This document shows, piece after piece, positions 40,523 to 52,992 of a DNA stretch of 64,000 nt. Origin of the DNA: Urophycis tenuis (Eukaryota > Chordata > Actinopteri > Gadiformes > Phycidae); the NCBI GenBank assembly GCA_036785325.1, contig JAXIVH010000001.1, forward strand, positions 8,854,637 through 8,918,636, in the 5' to 3' direction. The notes under the pieces are model-generated. The model ran no database searches and was not told where the DNA came from. It was given only the letters and a program-made list of their open reading frames with translations. Position 1 is the stretch's first letter. Every line of letters starts with the position of its first letter. The translations under genes and the position numbers were made by a program.

Positions 40523-40561
<39 letters not shown>
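40270..40561 (+). repeat. Long (CA)n cluster
   Basis: Nearly continuous CA with occasional CAGATA, CATA and AACA variants. Confidence 0.95.
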
Positions 40562-40563
<2 letters not shown>

Positions 40564-40895
40564 AATATACTCTTTGGTCTTCATTAAATCAGCCAGTAAC
40601 TAAGTCCATAAGTGTGAGAGTTAAGGGTGAGGCGTTTAAAGCAGCACACAAACATGTATTATGTGGAACTGTAAATGCATGAAGGGACTATTAGCAATGG
40701 CCCCCCGGAGGTAATCCTCCTTATTTTTTCCACTCGCTTCTTCTCCTCCTCGGTGGCTTCCTGTCATGTGATCATCAAACCGTCTCGCAGGATGTCCGCC
40801 CCAAACACCTGTCATCAGCCGGCAGGAAGGAAGGTCAGCGTCTCTCATTAGGGATTGGACCGTTATTATATCAAACAGGTGAATACAGGCATGAT

Positions 40896-40942
40896 AACAC
40901 ACACACATTCACACGTTCACACACACACACACACACATACAT

Positions 40943-40989
<47 letters not shown>

Positions 40990-40990
40990 T

Positions 40991-41049
<59 letters not shown>

Positions 41050-41050
41050 T

Positions 41051-41114
<64 letters not shown>

Positions 41115-41130
41115 CACCACACACATACAT

Positions 41131-41169
<39 letters not shown>

Positions 41170-41186
41170 CACACACACACACACAA
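40896..41186 (+). repeat. Long (CA)n cluster with CATACATGCA markers
   Basis: CA array interrupted by the same CATACATGCA variant near 40936, 40984, 41044 and 41124, which suggests amplification of larger blocks within the array. Confidence 0.9.
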
Positions 41187-41857
41187 GGGCGCGCAGGTAC
41201 CAATGCACATGCATACACAACATGAACACAACTGAACACAGAATCTCAAAATAGTGAACTCCTTCTATCTCTTTCCTTCTCTCTCCCCCCTCCCTCCCTC
41301 CCTCCCTCTACCTCCTCCTCCTACCTCCCTCCTCTCTCTCTCTCCTCTTCTCCCTTCTTCTCTCCCTGCATCTCCAGGAGAGGAAGACGATTCAATGTAG
41401 TTAGAGTTAGAGTTTAGTTTTTTTTTTTTTGTGCGTGGCTGTGGCTGCAGCTGTCTGTTAACATAAATGAACAGGATACATAAAACAAAGCAGCGCTGTA
41501 ACCCACAGGCCAATGGAGGATCCTGTGTGTGTCCATCCGCTATGTCTGGATGACTTCATCTCCTACACGCGAGAGGAATAATTCAAGCTGTGGACCACGC
41601 ACACAACGTGATAAATCATTGTTACGTCAAAATTGGATCTCGGATTGTCCTCCTCTGCCATACCTGCGGACATTTATATATGTAGTATTTTTTTATATCA
41701 ACCACCGTGCAGCCACTAGATGGGCACTGTGCTGATAGCCATTTAGCCGCGCGGTGGCGTTGACCTTATTCCCTATCTATCTAATTACACATTAGACCTG
41801 TAATATGCCCGTCCCACAGCCATGGGTCTCGGATGAATGGTTTCCCCCCACTCAACC

Positions 41858-41888
<31 letters not shown>

Positions 41889-42161
41889 ACACACACACAC
41901 TGACACACACCCTCACCACCCCCACCACCCTCAGCACCACCAGCACCTCCAACCTCACACTGTTCTAGGGTAGCTTCCCTCAATTACCCAGCATGCTTGG
42001 GGTGGGGTGGGTGGGGTGGGGCGGGGGGGGTGACTGCGACATGTGTATGCATGATGCGTGAGGGGGCCAGTAAGCGAGAGGAGGTGGGGGAGGTAGGGGA
42101 GGAGGCAGATAAATGTTTACATGTGTATTTCAGTGGTGTGTGTGTATGTGTGTCTGTGTGT

Positions 42162-42192
<31 letters not shown>

Positions 42193-42457
42193 GGGTTATG
42201 GCTCTGGGCTCCAACCCCATATTAACACATTCCTCATCGGTGATAATGGCGGAGATGGTGACGCAATAGTTTGACATTTGAAGGATAACTACAGGCTATA
42301 TATACTTAAGGTCCATATATAGAGACGGATATAGGTACGGGGACCTATAGAAAGATATAGAAGGCCAAATACGAGAGAGAGACATTCTAGTTCTTCTTAT
42401 TTTCTCTCTGTGAAAAAGTTCTTTTGCCAACAGGTAAGTCAACAGGTGCACTTTAGC
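41187..42457. other. Low-complexity spacer up to the assembly gap
   Basis: Pyrimidine-rich tract at 41270-41375, poly-C at 41856-41874 followed by CA, GT/poly-G at 42135-42195. A donor-like CAGGTAAGTC lies at 42431-42440 on +, but no coding sequence precedes it. No gene seen. Confidence 0.5.
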
Positions 42458-42657
42458 NNNNNNNNNNNNNNNNNNNNNNNNNNNNNNNNNNNNNNNNNNN
42501 NNNNNNNNNNNNNNNNNNNNNNNNNNNNNNNNNNNNNNNNNNNNNNNNNNNNNNNNNNNNNNNNNNNNNNNNNNNNNNNNNNNNNNNNNNNNNNNNNNNN
42601 NNNNNNNNNNNNNNNNNNNNNNNNNNNNNNNNNNNNNNNNNNNNNNNNNNNNNNNNN
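42458..42657. other. Assembly gap, exactly 200 N
   Basis: A run of 200 N. The round number means the real distance is unknown. Everything to the right, including cxxc4, is placed beside mtap and cdkn2a/b only by scaffolding. Frames shown across it are meaningless. Confidence 0.99.
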
Positions 42658-43300
42658 TGAGAAAACCACGTCCGGGCTTCCTCGGCTCTTGAGCCCGGCG
42701 CGGCGTGTCTGTGCAGGCGTCGGAGGGCGGGCCTCTGTCGTGTTTGTATCCACCCATCCCCCGCCGATGGAACGGGCCACAATAAGCTAATGACAGCCCT
42801 GCGCGGTGACTCGTTATGTCATTTGGCAGCCATTTGTATTCAAGGCGTCTCGCGTTTGGATGATTTTCATTCATGAGCGGGAAGGGGGGGGGGGGATGGG
42901 GGGGGGGTTAGCTTAGCATCTCGCTCACAAAACTCCAGCAAGCATCGGGGGGTCCGTGAAAAGGTTTCCCACTGGTGGCTATTCGGCCGGTTGCCTTCCA
43001 AACACCCCCCCCTCGCCGCGCGGGCGATGACACCAGACACCGCCACGGCGTGGCGTGCACGGCGCGGGTCTGGCGGTCGGTGTGTCTGTGTCTATAGCGG
43101 GACCCGAGCCCGCGGTACAATGAGGGGGCAGCGCGGCCGGCGGGAGTATCTGGTACGCTCCGGGGAGCGGCGCGACACCCGATAGCTTGGTCGGAACACG
43201 CCGGGCCGTCGTATAGGTTACAAGGGCGTCCGTACGTGGCTCATACATACTTCACCAGCAGCGCCGCGTCTCGCCGCACACAGCGAGGGGATGGCTTAGC
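42658..43300. promoter_or_regulatory. CpG-rich segment beside the gap
   Basis: Dense CpG, for example CCCGGCGCGGCGTG, CCTCGCCGCGCGGGCGATG and CACGGCGCGGGTCTGGCGG. This is unlike the AT-rich sequence left of the gap. It could be a CpG island or an unannotated first exon; no protein match is seen. Confidence 0.35.
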
Positions 43301-45240
43301 GGGGGGGGGGGGGGGAGGAGACGATCAACGTGTTGATTGCGGGCGCCTGACACAGTTTGTCTGATGTAGAGGAGGCCGCGGTAATGAGGCGAGGATTCCA
43401 GCGTTTCGTGACTTTCAGAAGAAGAAAAAAAACGTTAAAAAAAAAAAAAAATACCAAGTGTTTTCCAAATGTTTTAAATACTGTCGGAAAAGGAGACGTT
43501 TCGATCGTCACGTTTCACCGAGGCATTTCTTGAATGTGCATTATATGTGTGTTTGCATGTTTGTGTGTTGTTTTCGGAACAACACACAATGGCACCATAT
43601 ATATATATATATATATATATCTCATATATTCAGGCGTCATATGTACATTCATATTTTCCTTGGATGAAATTCCAACCAGTCAAAGAGGTGCTTTGGTCAG
43701 CAATCAATTTGACCGCCCTATTCCTGAAACACATGTGTTAGGGGATGCAAGGGGGGTACGCATGTAAGGTGAGGTTCAGTGAAATCACAAGGGTTTGTTT
43801 ACATCCTCTGTCGCAAAAACAGAAGTTTGCAGCAGTTTACAGAAGATGGTTTAAGTATAATCTGTCATTTGTAAGACTTATGGGTCTTACTTATGGGTTT
43901 TGTTATTCATTGGGGATGTCATCCATAAGCATAAACATAGAAATATGCCTTGCTTTCGATTTGGACTCGAACGAAGAACACATTCAAGCTTATCTTTGGA
44001 TTTCAAAAACTTTTTCCTAGGATGGTGTGTTAGATATGGAAATTGTCTCAGGTTCAGTTAGGGTCAACGGTGGGGTATTTTTGTTTCTGTCCATCAAACG
44101 TTTCGTCTCTCTTCGAACAAACGTTCTTTGGTCATATGTCCTGGTCTATGTACTTGTAGGCTCCACCAAGCACTGAGTGAAAACACATGAATGAATAATG
44201 ACAGCACATCTTTGTGGATCATCAATACATAATCAATGGGACACGCCAACACACGCACCGACGACGTCATGAAAAGTGCATTATCACCAGCCTTATCAAA
44301 CCTGTCCATGTTGTTCACACCACACTGGATGGATGAATCACCAGCAACGTGAGGCCCACACGTCACGACCCCGGGTTCGAGGCGCCAGGTGCTTTACTTT
44401 TTTTTCACACGAGCGAATTCACTTTCATTTTTTATGATTAACCTTTTTAATTTTTTTTTTTTACTCCTTGCATAATCGCTTAATTAACGAGGTAATCGCC
44501 CGACCCTCCAGTCGTGTTTATCGGTGACTCACAACGCGATACGCGCTCATGTCAAATTCCAACCCCACGTCTCTAATAGAGACACGTTCACAGCCTTCGC
44601 GTTTACCTTCAGCCGGAGCGCCAGACACGCACACGGCGTCGACCAAATCAATCAATTAAAAACACATCAATTACACAACAACCCGGGCCCTCGCTTTCTC
44701 TCACTTCTGCTGTCGCTAACAAATTACCGATATCCATCCCTCCACCTTGGCAACCCTCCCCCCCCCCCTCCCCCCCCAATCCAGCCGGCCCTCCATTTAT
44801 GCCTTATTGATATGCACCACTCACTAGGCTGGTCCATAGTTGGCCATAATGGCCCAAATGGAATATAAAATGATTTCACCTCAGCCTCATATGCACAATC
44901 AATTCATATGGGATCACGGGGAAGAGGATCCGTCTGAATGGTTCCCCCCCCCCCCCTGCCCCCCCCCCCCACACCGCCTCCCTCCTCCACCCGGCATACA
45001 CTTGGGAGGTGTTTTGAGAAACACCATCAGCGGCCCTGCCATCACTCTCACCATCTCGCCGTGGTCGGACGCTGAGGCTTTGTGGGATATTGATTCTCCC
45101 CATCCAGAGACGGTTTCCATAATTGGTTAAAATGACCGGGTGCAGAGAGGGATGGCTTTCTGCTGAAAACCATTTCCCAGCCCTGCCTGGAGCCGAGCCA
45201 AGCCCTGGGTTGTTCGGATGTGTTCCAGCCCCAGCCTGAC

Positions 45241-45309
45241 TGGCAGCAATTAGGGGTGTCTGAGCCAAGCTCAGCTTGCGCTCCGCACAAACACCCCTAA
45301 TTACTGCCA
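45241..45309. repeat. Nested hairpin in the cxxc4 intron
   Basis: TGGCAGCAATTAGGGGTGT at 45241-45259 pairs with ACACCCCTAATTACTGCCA at 45291-45309 with one mismatch. Between them CTGAGCCAAGCTCAG at 45260-45274 forms a second small hairpin. One outer arm carries a TAATTA core, a typical homeodomain site, and the other a CAATTA version of it. It lies about 225 bases past the splice donor of the cxxc4 exon. Confidence 0.85.
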
Positions 45310-45533
45310 ATTAGGCTAGGCGGGTAGGCAGATTTGAGAAGCCGGGGGGATGTTCAGGCATGGGTGGGCATGGAAACAATTTTCGAGGGCTTAGAACGTG
45401 ACTGGATGAAAAGGTTAATGCTTTGGAGTGCAAGGGGATAATAACAAAAGAAAAGGGGGGGGAGCAGGAGCCCCCCCCCATACCCCCCCCCTTCCACCCC
45501 CCCCCCCCCCCCCACCACCCCAACGGTTCTCAC

Positions 45534-46355
45534 CTCCAGCGACGAGCCGGGCTTCTTCTTCAGCTCCTCGCATTTCCTAAATTTGCAGATTTGGTGGCCG
45601 GTTTTGCGGTTCCGACAACTGCTGCAGACGCCGCAGTTGATGAGCCGCCTGCAGGGCGCGCAGACCCCACACCGTTTCCTCTTCTTCTTCGCCGGGTTTC
45701 CACTGGATGCCGAGGAATTATTCTGTGGGCAGTCTGCCAGATTGGCAATTTGAAACGCACTGTCTGTAACGGCTGCTGAGGCTGCGGGGGAGTGAAGGGC
45801 TGTCATGACGATGACCCCGGGAGGTAATGAGATGCCCCCTAAAGCCGGAATAGCGGAAAAAGTTCCAACGCGTTCGGGGAGATTCATTATCTCTGCTTCG
45901 GCGGCGCTGCATTTCAGCTTGTTCATGCATTCTCCCGCTAAAGGTCTGCAGTGTTCGGGGGATAAGGTAGAGAGGAAATTATTATTTGCCATTTGCAGCG
46001 TCTCTGGCCCCATGCCAGGCTTCCCCGGCCTCTGGGAGTCGCTTCTATGCATGCTGGTCCTATTAGGGTTTATTGCCGCTGATTTCCTCCCCCAGAGCAT
46101 GGCGTTATCGCAGTTCCACGGGGACATGCCCATTCTGGCGCTGGGGAAGATGGGCGTCGTGATGCGGGCGATCTTGGCAGTCTGTGGGAACGCTCCGTTG
46201 GTTTTGTAAAAGTTCGCAAAAGACCGGTACCTTTCCATCTCGGCATTATAATCCAAAAGCTGGCTTAATCCACCGTCCTGGAGATTATCCTTCAAGAGAG
46301 ATATGTCAATGTTCTGTCCGTTTTCAATGCAAAGCGCATTGTTTATACTCGACAT
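45534..46355 (-). CDS. cxxc4: CXXC-type zinc finger protein 4 (IDAX), main coding exon
   Basis: Binds unmethylated CpG DNA through its CXXC zinc finger and the Dishevelled PDZ domain, acting as a negative regulator of Wnt/beta-catenin signalling; also controls TET2 protein. 274 codons are present. The ATG at 46355 (MSSINNAL) has an ideal GCCGCCGCC-ATG context. EMERYRSFANFYKTNG, AKIARITTPIFPS and MSPWNCDNAMLWG match the long vertebrate form; then NNFLSTLSPEHCRPLAGECM and LPERVGTFSAIPALGG. The CXXC finger spans Cys229-Cys262 (CGVCAPCRRLINCGVC, SSCRNRKTGHQICKFRKC), preceded by KKKRKR. The KTGHQI DNA- and Dvl-contact segment is intact. Human Gly/Ala runs are absent. The exon ends at GAG with donor GTGAGA. 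The short last exon (human RTPVPSAEAFRWFF) was not found in the window. Confidence 0.96.
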
Positions 46356-46473
46356 GGCGGCGGCAGGTGTGGACAAGGGTTCACTGGGAGAACTGGGTGG
46401 TCGCGGTTGGCCTTCGTCAAACTGGGGTGGGTTACATGCGGCGTGTCACCATCCTGGTGAGCGTTCTCCAGTG
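46356..46473 (-). promoter_or_regulatory. cxxc4: cxxc4 5' UTR within the coding exon, with splice acceptor
   Basis: On the minus strand a pyrimidine-rich TTTTGGTTTTTTCTCATCCAG ends at 46474, so the exon starts at 46473 and has 118 bases of leader before the ATG. At least one upstream non-coding exon must therefore exist. Confidence 0.6.
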
Positions 46474-46619
46474 CTGGATGAGAAAAAACCAAAATGAAAC
46501 AAACAGAAACACAACAACAGTTACATATAAAAAAGGTGAGACTCTTCACCCCCCCCCCTGAGCAGTTCTGAGCCGACTCCCTGAACTCCTCCAACAGGGG
46601 GGGGGGGAATAACCTGGGA

Positions 46620-48160
46620 TTTCAAACTGAAATATTGGGCACAGCGTTTGAGTCACGTGACATTTCACAACAGATTTGCATCCCCCGAGAATAATATGCG
46701 AGTAATGACCGACCAGACGTGTCAGTTTAGGAGACGAAAAACAGAAGAAAGAAGAAAAAAAAAAATGGCCGACTTTAAAGACGTTGTTTTTCTGGCCTCT
46801 TGGGATTCATTGTTATTTTAGAAGGAAGTCCAACCACTTATTTCACAAACTGATATAAACAAACACTGACTACTAAACAAAAACATTTAAATTATTTGAC
46901 ATTCAATTTACCAACAATACTATTCCCAGAATCAGGAAGTGCGGAATCTTCCACCATTTACATAAATCCATAGCGACATAAAATCCCAGTCTACCGTCCA
47001 TCCATGGTCGGAGAAATGGTGTATGGTAATAATCCATCTATAATCAGGGCGGTGCACTGGGTGCCACGAGACCAGCGGTTACATGATTTCAAATCATCGA
47101 TCTAATCTAAACGGCTAGAGTGGCCTCTTGACGTTAGCATGGGGCCGACCCCCCCCCCCCCCCCCCCCCCCCCGGTACACCAGGATCCGTTCAGGGCCGG
47201 AACTGTTCCATCTTCCCAATGACAGACACTTTCTGAATTTAAATCCAGGCCAGGGGCCGCTCACTCCACTACGGTGTCAGCCCAATGGGTCTCGGGTTAG
47301 GGCTGGGCCTGTGTGTCTGTGTGTGGCCGGTATAGGAAGCTCCACTTTCCACCAGGCTATCTAGATTTGGTTTCCAGAGATAAAAGCCCATTAGACACAC
47401 AGCTCTCCCTTCCCCTATACGTCCATTACAGCGTTTTCCCTGAGTTTTCCTGTTTTGTTATTCCAAAGCTGACGCGTTGCTGAAAACATTAAAGCGTTTA
47501 ACATCACTTCCAAGAGACTATCTTGAGGAAAAGCGTCCACGGTTGTACACAGAAACGCTGGCAAAGGAGAGCTCCTATTGTCTGGCCCTATGACAGCTAT
47601 CTGAATATTGCAGTAGAAGATACATATTTGATTTATTTCTTGCCACCACAGTAAAATAATTCCTGGCATTGCAATCTAAATGTGTGCCTATAGTGGCAAG
47701 GTTGTTTTTCAGTAAAGGCTTCAGTGGCAAGCTGTTGACTGTTTTGACTGGAATTGTGTGTGTGTGTGTGTGTGTGTGTGACTATTTTTGTTTATTTATT
47801 TATTTTCTCCACTGACGACACTTGATATAAACCAGATTTATAATCCACATGCCGAACGTGGAGCTTTAATTTTAATGCTCAATCCCTAGCACCGGAGCTA
47901 GCGACCAGTAAACACAGAAGCTCGCCTTAATGACCGCCTCTCTGCACGGTCATTATTACTTAATCAATTCACCCCCGGAGCGAAATAAGCAGCCCGAAGG
48001 CAATCAAGTCACGGACATTGATTTTCAGCCTGTAAACAAAGTTTAGAGAGACAGGAATGCTCAATACTTTCAGAGAGGGTGAGGAGGAAAAACGAGAGAG
48101 GGGGAGAGAGAGATTGAGCGAGAGAAAAAAAAACACATAGAGTGTGGTGAGTCAGAGAAG
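46620..48160. other. Upstream flank or first intron of cxxc4
   Basis: Non-coding. Contains a poly-C run at 47150-47173 and a (GT)n run at 47757-47780. No second coding exon seen. Confidence 0.5.
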
Positions 48161-48167
48161 AGAAGGC

Positions 48168-48191
48168 GAGGGAGAGAGAGAGAGAGAGAGA

Positions 48192-48275
<84 letters not shown>
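48168..48275 (+). repeat. (GA)n microsatellite
   Basis: About 50 GA units with one GGTGA break near 48191-48196. Confidence 0.95.
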
Positions 48276-48276
<1 letters not shown>

Positions 48277-48655
48277 CGAGAAAGGCGAGGAGAGAGTAAG
48301 ACAAGGGGAAGAGCATAAAGAAAGTATAGCGACGTCCGATGACGAGCCATTGTGCGGCTGCAGCACGGCGCTGCTCGCGTCAGCCAGGCTGCTCTGGTCG
48401 AACGGATCAGATCAAAGGTCGTGCAAAGAAAAAGGGAACCAAACAACAAAAAAACGCGAACAAACGCTTCGAACGGGAGGTTCGCATTCAGAAAAAAAAA
48501 AAAACAACGATCAAATAATTTTACAAAAAAAAAACTGAGCTGACATTGCCCGGATTACTTGGCGGCTATTTCAACAGGAAAGAAAACAATCGCGAGTGAG
48601 CAAAGCCATGCGTAATAATGAGAAAAAGGATGGGAAAAAAAAAACAAACACTTAC

Positions 48656-49070
48656 CGGGGGGATGGGGGGGGGGGGTCCTACTGTTGAGAAGAGAGAGGG
48701 TAATAGACGCTACCACTCTGAAAGCATATAGCGACACATTACTGCCAAGTGATACGGGGCACACACAAAAAAAGATGCACAAAAATCCCAAGAAGAACCC
48801 ACACGCACGAGGCGACGGAGACAGAGCGCTCAAAACAACACGATCATTTCTTTTGGGGGGGTCTGGACTTCTTATTACGTAAAAAAAAAAAAAAGTAGAA
48901 AAAGGGGGACGCAAAAAAAAAACGCGAGTTAAATATCAAGTAGGCGTGTGTTGAAATCGCGGAAGGTGAGGTGTTTCCTCTTGATCCGGAATGTATTGTG
49001 TAGCTTAGTGTTGGCTCGGTCCGCGGCTCCTGTCGCTGTGTGTGGCTGATTGGTGCTGAGGTGAGGAAGC
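48656..49070 (-). promoter_or_regulatory. cxxc4: Candidate non-coding first exon of cxxc4
   Basis: On the minus strand CCCCCG is followed by a strong donor GTAAGTGTTT at 48655. It would pair with the acceptor at 46474. The exon start cannot be fixed. Inference from splice-site quality and position only. Confidence 0.35.
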
Positions 49071-49189
49071 TGAGATGTGGACACCTACTGATCATTGGCT
49101 GGAAATTACTATAGAAACACGAGGAGCGCGCGGGAGGGGGATGGCTCAGGGCGCCCTACAGGGAAATATCGTTGGGGAGATGCGACTTA

Positions 49190-49335
49190 ACCTTTTGTCA
49201 CTTTTTTTTCCTCCCTCTCTCCTCCTCCTCCTCCTCCTTCTCCTCCTCCCCCTCCTCCTCCTCCTCTCTCCCCTCAACACAATCTTCTTTTTCTATTTTT
49301 TTTTCCTCCCTTCCTTCCTTCCTTCCTTCCTTCGG
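49190..49335 (+). repeat. Pyrimidine-rich tract: (TCC)n and (CCTT)n
   Basis: CTC trinucleotide repeats at 49215-49265 and CCTT tetranucleotides at 49308-49333. A similar (TCC)n tract occurs at 49505-49535. Confidence 0.9.
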
Positions 49336-49759
49336 ACGGTATGACGAAGCATTTAGAGACGCTTGTCATTTGCGAGGTGCGTCCTTTAATAAGGATTTGC
49401 GGATTTGCGTGAGAGGGAAAACTTGTCAAATTAATTTAAATGGAGGCGCCCAGTGATTAAGATAAAATACCTCCGTCGGGTTGTTTTTCTCCCCCCCCCC
49501 CCTCCCTCCTCCTCCTCCTCCTCCTCCTCCTCCTCCCCCCTCGCCGAGCGACAGCCGTAATTACTGCGACCTGCGTTCACGACCACGGGGATTCATCACG
49601 ATAATAAATCCTGCCTGCTGGCCACGGCTGCCTTCAACTCCCACAGGCAAACAACACGGGCGTGCACAGCACATGTATTCCGGGTGCCCGTGTGTGTGTG
49701 TGTGTGTAAATGCGTTCATTCATAATATTATTAGAAAACGGTCCGCTAACGCCTAACCT

Positions 49760-52170
49760 TGTTGTGAGGTTTTTTGTTTTTTTTCTCGAAACAAAAAAAT
49801 TGAAAATTAAATTAATGACTTCATTAATGAGTAATTATGGTCAGCTAAGATTTCAATTTGAACACATTTAGCACGACTTCTTAAAAATGGCCCAATAAGA
49901 TTTTTTAGCACCTATATCTAAGAGTAGATGGTCTCCATATAGGACTGGGCTGACAACTATCGTGAACTGGTAAGCTACACATGGATGACAACCACCATAG
50001 TGCAAAAATGTTAACAGTAGGCCTACCATAGCCTACAATATTATAATAATGTGGTTTTAAAATGATATATGATAGCAAACAGTGAGATACAGTGGCATAA
50101 CTACAGTATGTAATGCATACAGTAGAATGTCTGCATTCTATTTTGATTGAGAGAAAACAAACAAAGCAGTGCACGTAGACTGAATGCATGTTTTACATAC
50201 ATTGTGACGATGGTGCACTGCACGGTCACAATCTAACTGGTTAAGGCTTTACTTTACTGCACAACAAGTTCGAGTTCTTGAAAGGCTGTCTGCTAGTCAT
50301 CTGTGAATCTCTCATATGGCTAACAACACTGGAGCAAAGTTAGAGAGCGCTTACTTCTCGATTTGAAAGTGTTTCCAGTTTTAATATCGGCCCGCTGAGA
50401 TTGTTAGAATGCAGTTATTTCATTTTCACCACACCACTGACGTTGTTGTAGTGAATTAATTTCCAACATTAATCTGCAGCACTGGAATCACCCGGGAGCG
50501 ATGAAAACCACGTCAATTTGAGAGTTCATAATGCTGTGGGTTTTTTTTTTTTTTTTTTGCTTAAACAATCGCGAATCTTAAAGGTCAGAGATTTACACCC
50601 CTGGGGTCCACTTCATCACCTTTGAACCCTAAACATACCAGCTGGTCCATTTCCCAGCCTTACCTCTACTGATCAGAGATAGTGACCCAGACCTTGACCC
50701 TGAAAACACTGCATACATTGACTTTATATCCAATACGCTGTGGTCCAGTGGAGCTGCCTGGAGTGCTCTTCTCCATGAATGCGTTTCAACTTCAGAGCTT
50801 AAATAGCCATGCATGGGTTTCATCCAAATATGGAAGCAATACTTTAAAGATTTTAAGACCGCGTGCACGGTGTTCATTCACAATAACATGATATGGCTGT
50901 TGTTAAACTACAGTCCATGTCATCAATCCCAAAATGAACTTCATTAATATGAAACAAAAAAATTAGATACCTCTGATTATAACTCATCTGTGAGCCCAGC
51001 TCAACATTATATTATTTATGGCAATTTCACCGCAAAACCAATAATGTATGAACCCGTCGTGGAAAAATATGAGCTTATATATATATATATATATATATAT
51101 GCATATATCTTCACATTAGATTCCCCCTAAAAGGTTATAATAAAACATAAAAAAACTCAGCCTGGAAATGTTATAATATTTTACAAGAGGAAGATTTCTG
51201 ATGCAAAGCAATGAAACGATGACATGTACCCATCACAACAACTGTCAACCTGTGACGGCCAAATGACAGTTGATCAGGTCCTGTTGATAATTCCTTCTTT
51301 TTTTGCTTGTACATGGAGACATCAGCCAACCCTCAAATCAGCTCACCCAGAGATTCTGGATCTCTCTCTCAAGCCTTCATGAATTGAGAATCTTCCGGAA
51401 CATCTTGGCCCTTCCATCGACATTGGGCAAAACCACATTGCAGCATTGGCCCTATTGAATGGACAAAGAACTATAGGGCTTGTAAAGCAGAATGCGGCAT
51501 CATGGGCTTTTTTGCTGCTGATACTGCCATTTTGTGATGACTCACGAGAGTTGCCGTATGGTATAGTCCTAAATAAATATAACATACCTCAACCTAGGCT
51601 CATCAAAACTTTACTTTCCCACGTCTCGCATGAGACACAACAATGTCTCCCCATAATCACAGATTATTTGGCGATAAATAACTAAACAATGACCAAAACA
51701 CCATTACTACCAAATAATATTGCTATGCTCCATTACTTCCAAAATGGAGGTGGTCATTGTGATGTGATGTCATGATGTACAGGCCCTATACCAAACTATC
51801 CAACTATCCTAACCTATCCAAGATCCAACTATCATTTAATCCTTAGTGTGGCTGTTCAGATCATAATATTCAAATGCCAAAAAAAACTAAATGATGCCAC
51901 TACCCTAGAAAATATGAATCAACTATTGAGCCTCAATGTGAGAACACAGCCTGTAGGTCCCCAGGGGTCGTCCTACACTGCACATACAGTAGGCCACTGT
52001 CTGTGTAACTAGCAGTGGAAAGTGTAGGTTGCAAGTTGTAAACCTGTTGGGGAGGGGGTTGTTAAACTAAACTCGGCAGGAGCGCTAATTTCAGTACATT
52101 GACATGGGGGGAGGGGGGGAGGGGGGGTGTATAGTTTAGGTTAAGATGTTTGAGCTGAAAATGTCCTGGT
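49760..52170. other. Non-coding AT-rich flank
   Basis: No gene seen. It contains a short (AT)n at 51079-51100, and scattered AT-rich sequence. It may carry conserved regulatory elements for cxxc4, which cannot be judged without an alignment. Confidence 0.5.
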
Positions 52171-52320
52171 TTCAAAGCCCAATGTCGACAGTCTACCTGT
52201 ATCCATCCCTCAGCAAGATGCCTACCCTCGACCTACTGATAAAATTACATCCCGTAAAAAAGAAAGTTGCTTTGGATAAATGACTGCCCAATGAGTAGTT
52301 AGCAAGGCCGGTCAGCATAT
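52140..52320 (+). mobile_element. SINE-like fragment
   Basis: GGTTTCAAAGCCCAATGTC (B-box-like), CCTCAGCAAGATGCCTACCC and GTTGCTTTGGATAAATGACT follow each other in the order seen in fish SINEs of the type at 36909. Confidence 0.5.
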
Positions 52321-52576
52321 AGTTCACAGGGGAAAAGCCAAAGACAAGAATCATAGCAAAATCATATTGGGATGGTAAAGTTCTATCCGTCTGTTTAACT
52401 GACTTTTAATATTTGAGTACCTATATTCTATACAGGGCCCTGAACACAAAATGTTTCCCTTTTTTTTTTTTAGATCTTCTAAACCCGAATACTTGTCAAT
52501 AATAGATGGATATATGGACCAAAACCCCAAATCATAACAGATTCATAACAGGTATGCAAAGGAGTCCTCAGTCCAG

Positions 52577-52961
52577 GAAAGAGGTGGAGAAGGAGAAGGA
52601 GAAGGAGAAGGAGGAGGAGAAGAAGGAGGATGATGACAAGGAGAAGAGAGGAGGTGAAGGTGGAGGAGGAAGGACGAGATAGAGGAGACGAGAGAAGGAG
52701 TTGAATGTGCAGGAGGAAGGAGGGATAGAGGAGGAGAACAGGGGAGGTGAAGGTGGAGGAGAAGGAGGGAGGTGGAGAAGGAGGAGGAGAGGGAAGCGTC
52801 CCTGGTGGTGGAGGAGGTACTGAGGAGCAGTAACACTGCATGTTATGGTAAACAGCATTCCTCTGAGGGCTCTACAGCAAGGAGAGGAACACACAGACAA
52901 AGCATGAAGGAAGAGGGAGCGAGGGAGAGAGCTGGAGAGAGATGGAGAGCTGGAGTGATGG

Positions 52962-52992
<31 letters not shown>

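Noticed and set aside
37889..41249. Many Thr-His and Val-Cys repeat frames
   Set aside because: Translations of (CA)n and (GT)n arrays.
42431..42440. Splice donor CAGGTAAGTC beside the gap
   Set aside because: Good consensus but no coding or conserved sequence precedes it; chance matches of this quality are common.
42296..42874. Frames that cross the N run
   Set aside because: The 200 N have no sequence, so these are not real frames.
45354..46376. 340-codon cxxc4 frame with extended ends
   Set aside because: The left extension past GAG at 45534 is intron after a good donor, and the right extension begins at TTG. The ATG at 46355 is the start.
48009..48449. Ser-Leu-rich minus-strand frame
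   Set aside because: Opposite strand of a (GA)n microsatellite.
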